A DNA stretch of 64,000 bases from Rhodococcus sp. 14-1411-2a. GTDB lineage: Bacteria; Actinomycetota; Actinomycetes; Mycobacteriales; Mycobacteriaceae. Numbering within the stretch: position 1 is the stretch's first letter; every line of letters begins with the position of its first letter. Positions 9,706 through 17,687 of this stretch are shown here, in pieces. Where the stretch lies: assembly GCF_002259485.1 (NCBI RefSeq), contig NZ_NPGA01000020.1:744001-808000 (forward strand), written 5' to 3'. The notes below the pieces were generated by a model, which was given only the letters and a program-made list of their open reading frames with translations, made no database searches and had not been told where the DNA came from. The translations under genes and the position numbers were made by a program.

Positions 9706-10527
9706 CTATCGGCGGTGCGCCCCGGCAGCGCGGGTCCGCCGCGCGAAGAAGCGACCGTCGACGCGATCGAGTGCGATCGACTGACTGAACGCCTCGGTCA
9801 GATTCTCTGCGGTGATGACGTCGTCGACCAATCCCTGCGCCACCACCCCGCCTTCCTTGAGCAGCAACGCGTGACTGAATCCCGGCGGAATCTCTTCCAC
9901 GTGATGGGTGATCAGGACGGTCGCGGGGGCGTCGGGATCGGCAGCGAGGTCGGTCAGCCGCGCCACCAGTTCCTCGCGTCCACCGAGGTCGAGACCTGCC
10001 GCAGGCTCGTCCAGCAACAGCAGTTCGGGATCGGTCATCAGAGCGCGGGCGATGAGAACGCGCTTTCGTTCGCCTTCCGACAGCGTGCCGTAGGTACGGG
10101 TGGCGAGATGCTCGGCACCGAGGCTCTCGAGCATTTCCACTGCACGCTCGGTGTCGACCGCGTCGTATTTCTCACGCCAGCGCCCCAACACCGAGTAGCC
10201 GGCGGACACCACCAGATCGGATACGAGTTCGTCGGCCGGAATGCGTTGCGCCAGCGAGGAGGACGACAGGCCGATCCGCGGTCGGAGTTCGGAGACGTCG
10301 GCCTTGCCCATGACCTCGCCGAGAACGTGGGCGACACCGGACGTGGGATGGATTTCGGCCGCTGCGATACGCAGCAGGGACGTCTTTCCGGCACCGTTCG
10401 GGCCGAGGACGACCCACCGTTCGTCCAGTTCCACCTTCCAGGTGACGGGTCCCACCAGGGTCGCACCGCCGCGGCGGACGACTACGTCGGTGAAATCTAC
10501 GAGCAGGTCGGGATCCGGTTCAGACAC
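9706..10527 (-). CDS. ABC transporter ATP-binding protein (Rv3041c-like)
   Basis: A 273-residue ATPase. Walker A is GPNGAGKTSLL, the Q-loop region follows, the signature is the variant LSEGERKRV, Walker B is LLLLDEPAAGLDL and the H-loop is ITHHVEEI. A GTG at 10527 is preferred because homology begins directly after it; the open frame continues upstream over 56 more residues without family features. No membrane partner is adjacent, so it is an orphan ATPase, perhaps of the YlmA/ModF-like type. It is divergent from glgX, with 52 bases between the two starts. Function unknown beyond ATP hydrolysis. Confidence 0.85.
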   Translation of the reverse strand: MSEPDPDLLVDFTDVVVRRGGATLVGPVTWKVELDERWVVLGPNGAGKTSLLRIAAAEIHPTSGVAHVLGEVMGKADVSELRPRIGLSSSSLAQRIPADELVSDLVVSAGYSVLGRWREKYDAVDTERAVEMLESLGAEHLATRTYGTLSEGERKRVLIARALMTDPELLLLDEPAAGLDLGGREELVARLTDLAADPDAPATVLITHHVEEIPPGFSHALLLKEGGVVAQGLVDDVITAENLTEAFSQSIALDRVDGRFFARRTRAAGAHRR

Positions 10528-10579
10528 GACGCCTATCTTCCCGCACATCGACCACGCATTCACGGCAGGATGTGCACGC

Positions 10580-12745
10580 GTGTCGCCCAATGACGATCTG
10601 CCTCGTAGCTTGCACCGGACCACCGGCGGCGAGTCCGTCTCGAACCCGCCCGGATCACCGTTCCCACTGGGTGCCACCGCGATGCCGACTGGCACTCAAT
10701 TTGCAGTCCACGCACCCGAGGCCGACGGAGTCGAGGTGTGCCTGATCGATCCGGACGGCGGCGAGCGACGGGTGGAACTGACCACCCGGACATTCGGAGT
10801 TCGACACGCCTTCGTCCCGGGAGTGCGGCCAGGTGATCGATACGGCTTCCGCGCCCACGGGAGATGGGATCCGCACTCCGGGCGCCGGTTCAACGGTGCC
10901 AAGATTCTGCTCGATCCCGCGGCGCGCCAGGTGATCGGCGCATTCGGAGACCCGTCGGCGTTGCTCGCCTACGAGGACGACCCGTTCGGTGCGCTCAGTT
11001 CTCGCGACTCGCTCGGGCACCTCCCGCTCGGCGTCGTCCGCGCAGCCCCCGATCGCGTCGGCCGTCCCGCTCGCCCCGAGGTGCCGTGGGACCGAACCGT
11101 CCTGTACGAGCTGCATGTGGGATCGTTCACGGCCCGCAATCCTGCTGTCCCCCAGCATCTTCGCGGTACGTACCTCGGCCTGGCCGAGCCGGCCGTCCTC
11201 GAGCATCTCGCTCGCATCGGCATCACGTCGGTCGAATTGCTGCCCGTACACACCACATTCACCGAACCCGGCGTCCGTGCCAGGGGGATGCGAAACCACT
11301 GGGGGTACTCGACGGGTGCGTACTTCGCACCGGATCCGCGCTTCGCCGCCGTTCCCGGTGACGAGGTGGACGAATTTCGCACCATGGTCGACGCATTGCA
11401 CGCTGCCGGAATCGAGGTGATCCTCGACGTCGTCTACAACCACACGTGCGAATCCGCGATCGACGGCCCCTCCATCAGCTGGCGTGGGCTCGATGCGCCC
11501 GGCTACTACCTGCTGGACGGACGCGGATCGGACGTCGATCTGACCGGCTGTGGCAACACTCTCGATTCCGCGTCGCCCGCGGTCGTGCGGATGGTGTGCG
11601 ACAGCCTTCGGTACTGGGTCGAGGACATGGGCGTGGACGGGTTCCGATTCGACCTCGCCAGCACTCTCGGCCGACCCGGCGGTTGGCGATTCGATTCTCG
11701 CGCACCGTTGTTGACCGCCATCACCACCGATCCCGTCCTGGCTCGGGTCAAATTGATCGCCGAGCCGTGGGATGCCACCGGTGCCGGCTATCAGGTCGGC
11801 AACTTCGGAGTGGCCTGGTCGGAATGGAACGATCGCTACCGTGACACGGTCCGACGCTTCTGGGCGGGCCAGCACGGCGTCCGCGAATTGGCCTCGCGCC
11901 TGGCCGGTTCGGAGGACCTCTTCGCGAGCAGTGGACGCTTGCCATGGGCGTCGGTCAACTTCGTCACCGCGCACGACGGGTTCACCGCCCGTGATCTGGT
12001 GTCGTACGACCGAAAGCACAACGAGGCCAACGGCGAAGAGAACAGGGACGGTACCGACAACAACTCGTCGGTCAACCACGGAGTGGAGGGTCCGAGCGAG
12101 GATCCATCCGTCGCCGAGGCCAGGGGACGCCATGTCCGGGCACTTCTGGCAACCCTGACGCTCTCGACCGGAACACCGATGCTCCTTGCCGGCGACGAAC
12201 TGGGACACAGTCAGGGCGGCAACAACAACGCGTATTGCATCGCCGAGGATGCACCGGCGGCCGATGCCTGGGCCATCGACTGGGACAGTGCCGATCAGAA
12301 CATGATTCGCTTCGTGGGTCGACTCCTTCGTGTCCGAGCGAGCGCTCCGACACTGCGTCAGCAGGAGTTCTTCACCGGCCGAGCGACACCGACCGGCCGA
12401 CCCGATCTGGTGTGGTTCGATTCCGCCGGAGTCGAATTCGACACGGACCGATGGAACGACGATTCGGTGCGCACCATTCAGGCCTGGGTGGACGGTTCCG
12501 ACGTCCGCTCCTTCGCCTCCGACGGCGGGCAGGTCGACGATGCCAGCTCGCTCCTCGTTCTCCATTCCGGAGGGCCAGCCGATATCGTTCTGGCGTGCCC
12601 GAGTTGGTCGTCGTCTCGGTTCGTTCCGGTTCTCGATTCCTCGAGTGTGGACGGTGTGCCCTCCGATACCACTGCGCTGGAACCGGGTTCGACGATATCG
12701 GTGACCGGATCGACGGCCCTCGTGCTGCGCAGCGCAGGCAGGTGA
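10580..12745 (+). CDS. glgX: Glycogen debranching enzyme GlgX (GH13)
   Basis: About 721 residues from the GTG at 10580, preceded by GCAGGA nine bases upstream. The N-terminal CBM48-like region includes FPLGATAMPTGTQFAV. The GH13 barrel shows VELLPVH, LDVVYNHTCE, GFRFDLAST (nucleophile Asp), IAEPWDATG (acid Glu) and FVTAHDGFT. The N-GEENRDG and NNNAYC segments near the end match GlgX isoamylases, which cleave alpha-1,6 branches of glycogen limit dextrin. In the mycobacterial order I recall, no glgX lies between the ABC ATPase and serB, so this looks like a lineage-specific insertion. An ATG at 10682 would drop conserved sequence. Confidence 0.9.
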   Translation: MSPNDDLPRSLHRTTGGESVSNPPGSPFPLGATAMPTGTQFAVHAPEADGVEVCLIDPDGGERRVELTTRTFGVRHAFVPGVRPGDRYGFRAHGRWDPHSGRRFNGAKILLDPAARQVIGAFGDPSALLAYEDDPFGALSSRDSLGHLPLGVVRAAPDRVGRPARPEVPWDRTVLYELHVGSFTARNPAVPQHLRGTYLGLAEPAVLEHLARIGITSVELLPVHTTFTEPGVRARGMRNHWGYSTGAYFAPDPRFAAVPGDEVDEFRTMVDALHAAGIEVILDVVYNHTCESAIDGPSISWRGLDAPGYYLLDGRGSDVDLTGCGNTLDSASPAVVRMVCDSLRYWVEDMGVDGFRFDLASTLGRPGGWRFDSRAPLLTAITTDPVLARVKLIAEPWDATGAGYQVGNFGVAWSEWNDRYRDTVRRFWAGQHGVRELASRLAGSEDLFASSGRLPWASVNFVTAHDGFTARDLVSYDRKHNEANGEENRDGTDNNSSVNHGVEGPSEDPSVAEARGRHVRALLATLTLSTGTPMLLAGDELGHSQGGNNNAYCIAEDAPAADAWAIDWDSADQNMIRFVGRLLRVRASAPTLRQQEFFTGRATPTGRPDLVWFDSAGVEFDTDRWNDDSVRTIQAWVDGSDVRSFASDGGQVDDASSLLVLHSGGPADIVLACPSWSSSRFVPVLDSSSVDGVPSDTTALEPGSTISVTGSTALVLRSAGR

Positions 12746-13338
12746 GTCATGAACAATTGCACGAGCGGACCGACTCCGAGCGCATAGAGAACCGTCCCGA
12801 CGCCGAGCGTCCCGCCGAGCAACCAACCGGTGAGCACCACCGTGCACTCGATTCCGGTGCGGGTGAGGCGAATCGACCATCCGGTCCTGGCCACCAGACC
12901 GGTCATCAGTCCGTCTCGCGGCCCCGGACCCATCCCGGCACCGATGTACAGCGCCGTTGCGAACGCGTTGACCACGATGCCCGACACCATGGCCAGGGTC
13001 CTCACCGGGAGCCCGTCCAGGTCCGGCAACATCGCCGACGTCGTGTCCACCGCAACTGCGATCACCACCACGTTGCTCACGGTGCCCAGGCCAGGACGTT
13101 GCCGTAGCGGGATCCACATCAGCAGTAAGGCCGCGCCGGTGATCGCGGTGATGGTTCCGAAGCTGAGCGACAGGTGGCTTTCGAGCCCCTGATGAAAGAC
13201 GTCCCACGGGTTGACGCCCAGTCCACCGGCGATCATGAACGACATCGACGCCCCGTACAGCCACAGCCCTACGTAGAGGGCAGCCAACCGAGCAGGGAGT
13301 CGGCGACCGGCGAGTAGACGACGTGGTGAGGTGAACAT
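12478..13338 (-). CDS. YczE/YitT-type integral membrane protein
   Basis: A 286-residue membrane protein with five or so hydrophobic helices in its first 200 residues. Family motifs are the N-terminal GLWLYGASMSFMIAGGLGVNPWDVF, the repeated GMGPGPRDGLMTG and a basic RTGIECTVVLTG helix, as in actinobacterial YczE/YyaS membrane proteins of unknown transport function. The reading frame does not stop after the last helix. It runs 268 bases into the 3' end of convergent glgX, giving a polar tail of about 90 residues with no membrane segments. The start is either ATG 13338 or ATG 13374; neither has a strong ribosome site. Confidence 0.7.
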   Translation of the reverse strand: MFTSPRRLLAGRRLPARLAALYVGLWLYGASMSFMIAGGLGVNPWDVFHQGLESHLSLSFGTITAITGAALLLMWIPLRQRPGLGTVSNVVVIAVAVDTTSAMLPDLDGLPVRTLAMVSGIVVNAFATALYIGAGMGPGPRDGLMTGLVARTGWSIRLTRTGIECTVVLTGWLLGGTLGVGTVLYALGVGPLVQLFMTHLPALRSTRAVDPVTDIVEPGSSAVVSEGTPSTLEESRTGTNRDDDQLGHARTISAGPPEWRTRSELASSTCPPSEAKERTSEPSTQA

Positions 13339-13403
13339 GCTTCCAGTCTCGGGGCTACTGGATATGTTCGGCATAGCCACTTGTGCGACAGTGGACCCCA
13401 GAG

Positions 13404-14225
13404 CTACGGAACAGCGATGACGGTTGTCGAACCGGGTGCCACTTCGGTGAAGCCTGCATCCCGCACCGCGACGGCGCGACCGGCACGAACCTCGCCCAGT
13501 GCACGCGTCCATTGTTCCGGGTTCGCGGATCGGACCGAACATTCGAAGCCCGACGCAGCCCACTCGCGGCAATGCGCTGTGCTCATCGCACCCGCCAGCA
13601 GCATGGACGCGTGCCCCACCTGAGCGGCTGCCTTGCCCACCGTCATCGACAGGGAGGCGTCGACCCACAGCACCGGTCCGGCCGAGACCGAAGGTTCGTC
13701 GTCGGCCGACACGTCGGTTCCGCCGATCTGCAGCCGCTTGATCCGAGGATCCAGATCTCCGACCCGACCGGGCACGAACGCACGTGCCGACGCTCCCCCG
13801 ACGTCGACCGTGACACCAGGAACGTCCTGCGCCGCACGCCACTGCGCACCGCGTGCACGTCGGGCAACCTTCCGGATGCGGGCCGACGTCCACTCGGTGA
13901 AGGCCTCGTTCCAGGACGCGTCCACGCCCACTCGTGGGTCCAGGCACAACGCAACGGTTGCTCGTGCAGCCGCCTCGAGCAACTCGCTGCGCAGGGGCGG
14001 ATCGATCTTGGGGATGTGCAGCACCAACGGCATCGCCAGAACCTGTGCCGGATCTGCCGGGTCCTCCGCTTCGCCGTACCCACCAGCGAGCTCGGCGTGG
14101 CGCGAGACGAACGTGTTCTCCGGTGAGAATTCCTCGACTGCAGTCTCGGCCACCACATCATCCGATGTGTCGCCGGTCGTGGGATCGCCGGTCACGGGAT
14201 CGCCGGTCACGGGATCGCCGGTCAC
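13404..14225 (-). CDS. Peptidyl-tRNA hydrolase 2-like protein
   Basis: A 273-residue protein. The C-terminal 100 residues carry the Pth2 signature (SMTVGKAAAQVGHASMLL, then GFECSVRSANPEQW), the GK..AQ.GHA core seen in archaeal and eukaryotic Pth2, which frees peptides from peptidyl-tRNA. The N-terminal 140 residues are an actinobacterial extension with HIPKIDPPLRSELLEAAARA. The GTG start forms a 4-base overlap with the serB stop. The first 17 residues come from a tandem repeat (MTGDPVTGDPVTGDP), so starts at GTG 14210 or 14195 are equally possible. Catalysis is inferred from the motif only. Confidence 0.75.
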   Translation of the reverse strand: MTGDPVTGDPVTGDPTTGDTSDDVVAETAVEEFSPENTFVSRHAELAGGYGEAEDPADPAQVLAMPLVLHIPKIDPPLRSELLEAAARATVALCLDPRVGVDASWNEAFTEWTSARIRKVARRARGAQWRAAQDVPGVTVDVGGASARAFVPGRVGDLDPRIKRLQIGGTDVSADDEPSVSAGPVLWVDASLSMTVGKAAAQVGHASMLLAGAMSTAHCREWAASGFECSVRSANPEQWTRALGEVRAGRAVAVRDAGFTEVAPGSTTVIAVP

Positions 14226-14232
14226 GGGATCG
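14176..14232. repeat. 15-bp tandem repeat spanning serB stop and pth2 start
   Basis: Three full 15-base units (14176-14190, 14191-14205, 14206-14220) and most of a fourth read gtcacgggatcgccg on the plus strand; the first has gtg for cac. On the minus strand each unit contains a copy of the last serB codons with its TGA stop, and a GTG from which pth2 could start, encoding Thr-Gly-Asp-Pro-Val. The array therefore looks like in-place duplication of the stop/start overlap. Confidence 0.9.
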
Positions 14233-15448
14233 GGACGCGGCGGACTCCCCCGTCCACTGCGTCCGCGGCTTCGATCTCGTTGCGGGTGACGCCGAGGATG
14301 AACAGGACCGCGTCGAGGTACGGATGGGAGATGGCGGTGTCGGCGATCTCTCGCAACGCAGGCTTGGCGTTGAAGGCAACCCCGAGGCCTGCTGCGGTGA
14401 GCATGTCGATGTCGTTCGCTCCGTCGCCCACGGCGACGGTCTGCTCCATCGGCACTCCCGACTGCGCCGCGAATTCACGGAGTGCGGTCGCTTTCGCAGC
14501 ACGATCGACCACTTCCCCGATGACCCGTCCGGTGAGCTTGCCGTCGACGATCTCGAGAGTGTTCGCCTTGACGTAATCGAGTTCGAGTTCGTGAGCGAGG
14601 CCCTCGATGACCTGTCGGAATCCCCCGGACACGACGCCGCAGGCGAAGCCGAGACGCCGGAGGGTGCGGATGGTGGTTCTGGCCCCCGCGGTCAGTTCCA
14701 GACTTTCGCCCACTTCGTCGATGACGGATTCGTCGAGTCCCGCCAACACGGCGACCCGCTGTTCGAGCGACTCCGCGAAGTCGATCTCACCGCGCATGGC
14801 AGCTTCGGTGACCGCACGTACCTCGTCCTCGCGTCCCGCGCGGGCAGCCAACATTTCGATGACCTCACCCTGGACGAGCGTGGAGTCGACGTCGAACACG
14901 ATCAGTCGCTTGGATCGCCGTGCGATTCCGCCGCGCTGCACGGCGATGTCGACGCCGATTCCGGCTGCGATGGCCGCGAGCCCCGTGCGCAACTGCAGGT
15001 CGGCATCCGGCGACGTGTCGGTCGCGGTCACCTGCAGTTCGAGGCCGGTGACGGGATAGTCGGCAATTCCGCGTATGGAATCGATGTTCGCGCCCTGGCG
15101 GGCGAGTTCACGGGAGATGGTGCTGAAAGCACGCGCTGTCACGGGTCGTCCGAGAACGACGACGACGTGGGTGGCCAAGCTCTGACCACCGCCCCGCGCG
15201 GTGTCGATCTCGACATCGACGTGAACGCCGACCGTCGCCATCGCGTCCTCGAGCTCCTCCTGGAGCGCCTCGGGATCGCGCGGGCAGGACAGGAGAACGC
15301 CCAGTGTCAATCTGCCGCGGATGACCACCTGCTCGACGTCGAGCAGACTGACGTTGTGCCGTGACAGTGCTGCGAACAGCACCGATGTGACGCCCGGCTT
15401 GTCGGGTCCCGTCACCGTCACCAGCACTGCGGTGTCGCTCGAAGTCAC
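14222..15448 (-). CDS. serB: Phosphoserine phosphatase SerB with two ACT domains
   Basis: A 408-residue HAD phosphatase for the last step of serine synthesis. Residues 5-80 and about 95-170 are ACT domains, the mycobacterial SerB2 architecture used for serine feedback. The catalytic loop FDVDSTL places the nucleophile Asp at about 186 and the second Asp at 188. GVVSGGF is the second HAD motif and VAVGDGANDIDML holds the Mg-binding Asp residues. The GTG at 15448 has AGGGAG six bases upstream. It is followed by the overlapping Pth2-like gene and preceded by the ctaD terminator. Confidence 0.93.
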   Translation of the reverse strand: MTSSDTAVLVTVTGPDKPGVTSVLFAALSRHNVSLLDVEQVVIRGRLTLGVLLSCPRDPEALQEELEDAMATVGVHVDVEIDTARGGGQSLATHVVVVLGRPVTARAFSTISRELARQGANIDSIRGIADYPVTGLELQVTATDTSPDADLQLRTGLAAIAAGIGVDIAVQRGGIARRSKRLIVFDVDSTLVQGEVIEMLAARAGREDEVRAVTEAAMRGEIDFAESLEQRVAVLAGLDESVIDEVGESLELTAGARTTIRTLRRLGFACGVVSGGFRQVIEGLAHELELDYVKANTLEIVDGKLTGRVIGEVVDRAAKATALREFAAQSGVPMEQTVAVGDGANDIDMLTAAGLGVAFNAKPALREIADTAISHPYLDAVLFILGVTRNEIEAADAVDGGVRRVPIP

Positions 15449-15544
15449 CGAATCTCCCTTTCGTGCACGGCCCCAGCGGCCGGATAGGTCTTCGTGTCAC
15501 CTGTCGTGGACGAGCGAGCCCGAACACGCCACGAGATTGTCGCA

Positions 15545-15584
15545 AGCGAAGAGCCCCACCCGGTAGCCGGGAGGGGCTCTCGCT
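15545..15584 (-). terminator. Rho-independent terminator after ctaD
   Basis: An inverted repeat with arms gagcccc (15551-15557) and ggggctc (15573-15579), an inner ccgg pairing and outer agcg/cgct extensions gives a strong GC-rich hairpin 11 bases past the ctaD stop, with no long T-run. Confidence 0.65.
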
Positions 15585-15594
15585 GCGCTGTGGA

Positions 15595-17385
15595 CTACTT
15601 GGGGTCCGGGTCTCCGGATCCTTCGTGATCGCTGGTGGCGATCGGGGCCCGGCGGGCCTGTTCGAGTACTGCGGTGGTCTTACCGCCGTGTGCTCCCGGC
15701 CCGACGTGCGCTTCCGCGCGCATCCGCTCGACCATGTGCGGGTAGTGCAACTCGAATGCCGGACGCTCGGAACGGATCCGAGGCAGTTCGGTGAAGTTGT
15801 GTCGCGGCGGCGGGCACGAGGTGGCCCATTCCAACGAGTTGCCGTAGCCCCACGGATCGTCGACTGTGACGACCTCGCCGTATCGGTAGGACTTGAACAC
15901 GTTCCACACGAACGGCAGTGTCGAGGCACCGAGAATGAAAGCACCGACCGTGGAGATGACGTTCAACTCGGTGAACCCGTCCGAGGGAAGGTAATCGGCG
16001 TACCGACGCGGCATGCCCTCGTTTCCGAGCCAGTGCTGCACCAGGAACGTGGCGTGGAATCCGAAGAACGTCAGCCAGAAATGCCACTTGCCCAGAGCCT
16101 CGTCCATCATCCGGCCCGTCATCTTCGGGAACCAGAAGTAGATGCCGGCGTACGTCGCGAACACCACGGTGCCGAACACCACGTAGTGGAAGTGGGCTAC
16201 CACGAAGTACGTGTCGGTGACCTGGAAGTCGATGGGCGGCGATGCCAGCAGAACACCGGTCAGACCACCGAAGACGAAGGTGATCAGGAACCCGATCGAG
16301 AACAGCATCGGCGTTTCCAGTGTCACCTGGCCTCGCCACATCGTGCCGACCCAGTTGAAGATCTTCACACCGGTGGGCACCGCGATGAGGAACGTCATGA
16401 AGGAGAAGAACGGCAGCAGCACAGCGCCGGTGGCGTACATGTGGTGCGCCCACACGGCGATGGAGAGCGCGGCGATCGCGATCGTCGCGTAGATCAGACC
16501 CGAGTAGCCGAAGATCGGCTTGCGCGAGAAGACGGGGAACACCTCGGAGACGATTCCGAAGAACGGCAGCGCGATGATGTACACCTCGGGGTGGCCGAAG
16601 AACCAGAACAGGTGCTGCCACAGCAACACGCCACCGGTGGCCGGATCGAACAGGTGCGCGCCCAGGTGGCGGTCGGCCGCCAGGCCGAGCAGCGCCGCCG
16701 TCAGCAGCGGGAAGGCCAGCAGGATCAGGATCGACGTCACCAGGATGTTCCAGGTGAAGATCGGCATACGGAACATCGTCATACCGGGGGCGCGCAGGCA
16801 GATCACCGTAGTGATCATGTTGACGCCACCGAGGATGGTGCCGAGACCGGCAACCGCCAGGCCCATGATCCACAGGTCCGCGCCGACGCCCGGCGAGTGC
16901 AGAGCCGACGTCAGTGGGGTGTACGCGGTCCAACCGAAGTCCGCTGCGCCACCGGGAGTGATGAACCCGGCCGTGGTGATCAGGGCACCGAACAGGTAGA
17001 GCCAGTACGAGAACGCGTTCAACCGTGGGAACGCGACATCGGGGGCACCGATCTGCAGCGGCAGGATGTAGTTGGCGAATCCGAACACGATCGGCGTCGC
17101 GTACAGCAGCAGCATGATGGTGCCGTGCATGGTGAACAGCTGGTTGTACTGCTCGTTGGACAGGAACTGCATTCCCGGTATGGCCAACTCGGCGCGCATC
17201 AGCAGCGCCATGAGTCCACCGACCAGGAAGAACGCGAACGATGTCGCGATGTACATGATTCCCAACACCTTGGGATCGGTTGTCGTCACCGCTTTGTGCA
17301 GGAACGACCCCTTCGGTCCCGTCCGCGGCGGGAACGGCCGAGCAGCATCCACCGCAGGTGCGGGCCTAGGCGCTAGGGCAGTCAC
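15595..17385 (-). CDS. ctaD: Cytochrome c oxidase subunit I (aa3-type)
   Basis: A 596-residue heme-copper oxidase core subunit with twelve membrane segments. Signature parts are GTIMLLLY and the low-spin heme region near it, WFFGHPEVYI with a CuB His and cross-linked Tyr, WAHHMYATG with the adjacent His pair, TDTYFVVAHFHYV with heme ligands. It is the catalytic subunit of the bcc-aa3 respiratory supercomplex and pumps protons. The GTG at 17385 follows AGGAGG exactly at good spacing, which excludes the longer open frame. TTTDP replaces the more usual TTTDHK near the start of helix I. The fecB-like gene is divergent, the mycobacterial arrangement. Confidence 0.96.
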   Translation of the reverse strand: MTALAPRPAPAVDAARPFPPRTGPKGSFLHKAVTTTDPKVLGIMYIATSFAFFLVGGLMALLMRAELAIPGMQFLSNEQYNQLFTMHGTIMLLLYATPIVFGFANYILPLQIGAPDVAFPRLNAFSYWLYLFGALITTAGFITPGGAADFGWTAYTPLTSALHSPGVGADLWIMGLAVAGLGTILGGVNMITTVICLRAPGMTMFRMPIFTWNILVTSILILLAFPLLTAALLGLAADRHLGAHLFDPATGGVLLWQHLFWFFGHPEVYIIALPFFGIVSEVFPVFSRKPIFGYSGLIYATIAIAALSIAVWAHHMYATGAVLLPFFSFMTFLIAVPTGVKIFNWVGTMWRGQVTLETPMLFSIGFLITFVFGGLTGVLLASPPIDFQVTDTYFVVAHFHYVVFGTVVFATYAGIYFWFPKMTGRMMDEALGKWHFWLTFFGFHATFLVQHWLGNEGMPRRYADYLPSDGFTELNVISTVGAFILGASTLPFVWNVFKSYRYGEVVTVDDPWGYGNSLEWATSCPPPRHNFTELPRIRSERPAFELHYPHMVERMRAEAHVGPGAHGGKTTAVLEQARRAPIATSDHEGSGDPDPK

Positions 17386-17687
17386 AGATCCTCCTGATTG
17401 CGCGTCGGACCTCGAACCACGAGGCGACGTCATCTAGTCGTGCGCTCCTCGAATCGTAGACCTTCGGACCGACGCTTGCCGAACCGGTCCTACCGTGTGT
17501 CGTATTGGGCCCGATCGGCCGTGCCCGGATCGCGCGATCTGCCTGCGCTGTCGGCCTTTCCGGCGCAGTCGGGGACGCCGCGGGAGTTGCCGATTCCGCA
17601 CGCTCCGCGGTGTCCGTTCGGGTGTTCTGCGACGGCCGCCTTCCGATACTGTGTGAGACCACCCGACCCGTCGAAGGAAGTCCCGCG
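17386..17687. other. Divergent intergenic region, ctaD / fecB-like gene
   Basis: About 300 bases between the two divergent starts. The only clear signals are the AGGAGG ribosome site of ctaD at 17390-17395 and GAAGGAAG at 17673-17680 for the lipoprotein gene. Long frames running through it lack family features. I see no IdeR/DtxR-type iron box and no convincing hairpin. Confidence 0.5.

Noticed and set aside
10655..13264. 869-codon frame antisense to glgX
   Set aside because: It mirrors codons of glgX and of the YczE-like gene; high G+C creates long antisense frames. No family motif.
15463..17376. 637-codon frame antisense to ctaD
   Set aside because: Rich in Glu/Arg/His/Gln from antisense reading of membrane codons; ctaD is certain.
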